Source: Ruegeria sp. THAF33 (GTDB lineage: Bacteria; Pseudomonadota; Alphaproteobacteria; Rhodobacterales; Rhodobacteraceae). Taken from it: a DNA stretch of 64,000 bases. Shown one piece after another: positions 61,300-64,000 of the stretch (its first letter is position 1; every line of letters starts with the position of its first letter). The stretch spans positions 164,501-228,500 of the forward strand of contig NZ_CP045384.1 in NCBI RefSeq assembly GCF_009363615.1, written 5' to 3'. The translations under genes were made by a program, and so were the position numbers. The notes beneath the pieces were generated by a model. The model saw nothing but the letters and a program-made list of their open reading frames with translations. It made no database searches and was not told where the DNA came from.

Positions 61300-62133
61300 T
61301 CAACTGCCTGTTTTTGATCCGTTTTCCTGCTTCCAGGGTTCCACGACACTGGGTGCGCCATACAAGAATCCTTGCAGGCAATCCACGCCACTTGCCACCA
61401 AGAAAGCGGCATCCTCCTGCGTTTCAACCGATTCGGCCGTAACCAGAATTTCAAATTCACGGGCCACTGCAATCAGGGCCCGCACCAAAGTCTGGTTGTC
61501 GGGATCGTTGCTGATGCCCCGAACGAACTGTCCATCGATTTTGGCTGCGTCGAACAGAAACTCGCGAAAATGCCGAAAGCTGAAATTGCTGGCGCCAAAG
61601 TCATCCAGCGCAAAAGCGATGCCGCGATCCTGCAAGCGGTCCATGAAGTCGACAACCAGCTCAGGCACCTGCATGGCCGAGCTTTCGGAGATTTCGAGGA
61701 TCAAGCGTTCGCCCAATCCGGCATCTCGTTTCAGGAATCTGTCCAGTATTCTGGACCAGTTGGAATAACCGATCGAGCGCGCAGACATGTTGATCGACAG
61801 GCGTATTTCCGGGTTCCTCGCCAATGTGCGCAACCCAAGCTCCAGCGCGACGCAGTCCAGATCGCGGCCGATAGGAGTATTTTCGACCTGAGGCATGAAT
61901 TCGCGCGCCGGGATGACGCGGCCGGTCTCGTCCAGAACCCGAATGAACCCTTCGTAAAACGCGACTCGGTACGGGGCGTGCGCCTGAATCACCGGCTGAA
62001 AAGCCAGTTTGCATTGCTTATGCTTCACGGCATCGGTTGCCATCTGCACAACCGAACGATCCCGCGTCGAAACGGCCGCATTCAACGGGCTGTCCGACCC
62101 CTCAGGCAGATTTGCCAGTTTTTTGTTTCCCAT
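61300..62133 (-). CDS. EAL-domain protein, cyclic-di-GMP phosphodiesterase candidate
   Basis: 277 residues from ATG 62133. A stand-alone EAL fold with no GGDEF or sensor region. Motifs: YEGFIRVLDETGRVIPA (EGF in place of EAL, Glu kept), INMSARSI (Asn), LEISESSAM (Glu), ALDDFGASNFSFRHF (Asp-Asp), AAKIDGQFV (Lys), TAESVET (Glu) and LQGFLYG (Gln). With these acidic residues kept, it may be active; the EAL-to-EGF change does not alter the metal-binding Glu. It would lower c-di-GMP, affecting motility or attachment. Confidence 0.87.
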   Translation of the reverse strand: MGNKKLANLPEGSDSPLNAAVSTRDRSVVQMATDAVKHKQCKLAFQPVIQAHAPYRVAFYEGFIRVLDETGRVIPAREFMPQVENTPIGRDLDCVALELGLRTLARNPEIRLSINMSARSIGYSNWSRILDRFLKRDAGLGERLILEISESSAMQVPELVVDFMDRLQDRGIAFALDDFGASNFSFRHFREFLFDAAKIDGQFVRGISNDPDNQTLVRALIAVAREFEILVTAESVETQEDAAFLVASGVDCLQGFLYGAPSVVEPWKQENGSKTGS

Positions 62134-62236
62134 AAGCGCGGATTCCCATGTGTCCGGGACAGGTGTCCGGTCACAGTCTCGGGGCAAAGAGATGAATCTG
62201 CGGTTAAGGGTTCGGAAAAATTTCCGTCTCGCGGGC

Positions 62237-62425
62237 TCAGCGGGTGGATTGCCGCGCGCGCGACAAAGAAGCTGCCGCACCAAGTATCGCGCCCATCGCA
62301 CCTAGGGCCATCATTGCAAAACCCAACGCGATCAGGGCTGCAACGGCGCCCCCAAGGGCTGCGAGCATGGCCATCAACAGGCCGAACAGGCCGAAAAAGG
62401 TTGAAATGGTTGCCAAACGATTCAT
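62237..62425 (-). CDS. Unknown 62-residue Ala/Leu/Gly-rich membrane protein
   Basis: MNRLATISTFFGLFGLLMAM opens a nearly all-hydrophobic chain with small-residue repeats (LAALGGAVAALIALGF, ALGAMGAILGAAASLS) typical of two packed membrane helices, then a basic end RARQSTR. GAGGGTCGGT precedes the ATG. Not recognised. Real but small; composition alone can also produce such a frame in G/C-rich DNA. Confidence 0.5.
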   Translation of the reverse strand: MNRLATISTFFGLFGLLMAMLAALGGAVAALIALGFAMMALGAMGAILGAAASLSRARQSTR

Positions 62426-62518
62426 ACCGACCCTCGCTCACTCACACACGGCGCCTGTTGACTGATATGGCGCTGAATGACCGAGATTCAAGGCACAAGC
62501 AGGTTCCAGCCGGCCGTT

Positions 62519-63490
62519 TCAGGCCTGTTCTGCTTGTCCGCTGGGCAGTTTTTTGTCCAGATGCTCAAAACCTGGCGTTCCGCGGTCTTCCGGGTGGCGC
62601 GCCAGATGCTTGGCCTTGATCTGTTCCGAACTGTCCCGGCTGCCGTCATGGCTGTACCCAGGTGGGGCAAAGCAGTAGGCCAGCCGCTGTTTCAGGGTCA
62701 GACCCGGCTGGGTCGCGTCGCGCCAGATGGCCACCCATTCGTGAAAGGCCACCCGCAGGGGATTGAAAGTGCCGATATTGTGCACCAGGCCATAGTCCAC
62801 CCGGTCGTCCTCCTGCTCGGGGACGAAGGTGCCGAACAGCTTGTCCCAGATGATGAACACCCCGGCATAGTTGCAATCCAGATAGCGCGCGTTGCGGCCG
62901 TGATGGGCGCGGTGGTGACTGGGCGTGTTCATTATGGCCTCGAACCAGCGGGGCATCTTGCCGATGGCCTCGGTGTGAATCCAGAACTGATAGATAAGAT
63001 TGAGGCCACCGACGAACAAAACCATCGCAGGATGGAACCCAAGCAGGATCAGCGGGGCGCGTACGACCATCATGAAAGTGAACGTATAGGTCCAGGTCTG
63101 CCGCAGCGCGGTCGTCAGGTTGTAGTGCTGCGAGCTGTGATGGTTTACGTGGCTGGCCCAGACCCAGCGGATGCGATGGCCAAAGCGGTGGACCCAGTAG
63201 TAACGCAGATCGTCCAGGACAAAGCACAGGATGATAACCGGAATTGACGTACCCAGGTTCATCGGTGTGATCTGCCACAGCCACATGAAAAACGCATAGG
63301 CGATAAAGCCCAGCAAAAAACCCGATGCGATGTTTCCGGCCCCCATGATCAAAGAGGTCACCGCATCGCGTGTTTCATAACGCCCGCCTTTTCCTTTGAC
63401 TGCGATCCACAGAAACTCGGCCAGAATCGCTGCGATGAAAAAGGGAACGGCCCATTGTACCGCATCGGGAAAACTAATTTGGTCTGTCAT
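62519..63490 (-). CDS. Sterol desaturase/fatty-acid hydroxylase superfamily protein
   Basis: 323 residues, integral membrane di-iron enzyme. Histidine clusters HRFGH, HVNHHSSQH and HHRAHH hold the eight-His iron site in the order typical of the family, inside several helices (IPVIILCFVLDDLRYYWVH, FTFMMVVRAPLILLGF). The carboxy end is soluble. Substrate unknown: bacterial members act on carotenoids, lipids or ether lipids. The ATG at 63490 overlaps the upstream stop, so it is cotranscribed with the 128-residue gene. Confidence 0.9.
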   Translation of the reverse strand: MTDQISFPDAVQWAVPFFIAAILAEFLWIAVKGKGGRYETRDAVTSLIMGAGNIASGFLLGFIAYAFFMWLWQITPMNLGTSIPVIILCFVLDDLRYYWVHRFGHRIRWVWASHVNHHSSQHYNLTTALRQTWTYTFTFMMVVRAPLILLGFHPAMVLFVGGLNLIYQFWIHTEAIGKMPRWFEAIMNTPSHHRAHHGRNARYLDCNYAGVFIIWDKLFGTFVPEQEDDRVDYGLVHNIGTFNPLRVAFHEWVAIWRDATQPGLTLKQRLAYCFAPPGYSHDGSRDSSEQIKAKHLARHPEDRGTPGFEHLDKKLPSGQAEQA

Positions 63491-63873
63491 GCGGGCTCCA
63501 TTAGGTCACACCAGTGACGGCGTTCGAATTCGTCCAGTCGGATGAGTGTTTTGGGCACCGAGAACTCGTGAAACAGAATCTCAAAGCCTTCCGGATGATC
63601 CAGAAGATCATAGTCCATCAGATGCCGGGCCACGGTGTCGGCCCCGAAGGACCAAAGCAACCCATTGCCTGAACTGGTGCGCACCACCGCGGCGTGGCCA
63701 TCATGGGAAACCGTGACGTCGACCACATCATCGTCCGGAAAGTGACGTGCCCATTGTGATCGTGCAATGTCGGGCGTCAGCATCACCTGCTGCGACCTGC
63801 CGGTGAGATGCAATAACAGGGTGACACCAGCTATGCCGCCGACGACCAGCGCCAGTAGAATTTCAAGTGGCAT
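63487..63873 (-). CDS. Unknown 128-residue membrane-anchored protein
   Basis: One amino-terminal helix (MPLEILLALVVGGIAGVTLLLH), then a soluble part of ~100 residues with VTVSHDGHAAVVRTSSGNG, FGADTVARHLM and FEILFHEFSVPKTLIRLDEF. Not recognised. Its stop overlaps the sterol-desaturase-like start by four bases, so they may act together. Good AGGAGG precedes the ATG. Confidence 0.7.
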   Translation of the reverse strand: MPLEILLALVVGGIAGVTLLLHLTGRSQQVMLTPDIARSQWARHFPDDDVVDVTVSHDGHAAVVRTSSGNGLLWSFGADTVARHLMDYDLLDHPEGFEILFHEFSVPKTLIRLDEFERRHWCDLMEPA

Positions 63874-63932
63874 TCCATCCTCCTGAGCGCAGAGTGCAAA
63901 GGAGTTGAAACTCTGTCAAAGGTGGCGTAGCG

Positions 63933-64000
63933 TCAGCTGTTTTCCAGCCGTTCCAGTATCTCGTGTTGCACCACACGTTCGACGAAGGGCACCAGCCCCT
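63933..64000 (-). CDS. C-terminal tail of a gene running beyond the window
   Basis: The frame read inward from base 64000 ends ...LVPFVERVVQHEILERLENS and stops at 63935-63933. Codon use and the helical, charged end fit a real gene, but its identity cannot be told from about 21 residues. It lies 60 bases upstream of the 128-residue gene and in the same direction. Confidence 0.45.
   Translation of the reverse strand, partial: GLVPFVERVVQHEILERLENS

Overview
The window is a piece of an alphaproteobacterial chromosome, most likely from the Rhodobacterales (Roseobacter group, Ruegeria-like). The evidence is the set of genes rather than any single marker: a plant/alphaproteobacterial-type glutamate-cysteine ligase, COQ9, an alphaproteobacterial aa3 oxidase subunit IV, a DmdC-like acyl-CoA dehydrogenase, pyrB-pyrC'-plsY clustering, a PHB pair (phbA/phbB), moderately high G+C, and dense packing with many 4-base ATGA/GTGA overlaps. 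The genus is an inference. No rRNA, tRNA, CRISPR array, transposase, integrase or phage gene was seen, and no gene-free stretch exceeds 300 bases.

Layout. 1-8250: end of gshA; pheS and pheT separated by an A/T-rich membrane-protein gene and a secreted esterase; ytoQ, a glutathione transferase and an MscS channel. 8276-14458: a double palindrome, alanine dehydrogenase with a divergent Lrp regulator, a CPBP protease, PPK2, an acidic repeat-bearing CAP protein, rpsU and COQ9. 14520-19075: two quinone oxidoreductase-like genes, a DUF2189 membrane protein, a beta-barrel protein and a YHS protein. 19075-23493 (minus strand): pyrB, three small unknown proteins, a dihydroorotase homologue that has lost its metal ligands, plsY and an unknown gene, almost all overlapping. 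23553-33675: a 26-cysteine exported protein, a uracil-DNA glycosylase lacking three of four Fe-S cysteines, a phosphoesterase, LysE, moaB, an RND efflux pair, a Nudix/DsbD-N pair and AlgH. 33676-41590: Sua5, DmdC-like dehydrogenase + MBL hydrolase + DUF6173, a membrane-anchored GDPD followed by a PLA2-like protein, the 44-residue aa3 subunit IV and a lipoprotein, then AzlD/AzlC. 42359-47558: a molybdenum-cofactor operon fdhD-unknown-mobA-mobB-moeA(fusion)-GNAT, each pair overlapping by 4 bases. 47555-56918: greA, a SoxR-like regulator facing a VOC protein, ETF-QO, TPR, ispE, polyprenyl synthase, DUF2007, a methyltransferase and DUF465. 56915-64000: EamA and LysR, a 36-codon small gene with its own ribosome site and terminator, phbB and phbA, an EAL protein, a sterol-desaturase-like protein and unknown genes.

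Working together: several genes touch quinone chemistry (COQ9, quinone reductases, polyprenyl diphosphate synthase, ispE, ETF-QO); fdhD/mob/moe/moaB supply molybdenum cofactor; phbA/phbB make the PHB precursor while the secreted esterase between pheS and pheT resembles PHB depolymerases. No large new defence or mobile system is apparent. The least explained items are the MoeA fusion, the 36-residue gene beside LysR, the trio of small unknown proteins between pyrB and the dead dihydroorotase, the Fe-S-less glycosylase, the 26-cysteine protein and the double palindrome beside ald.
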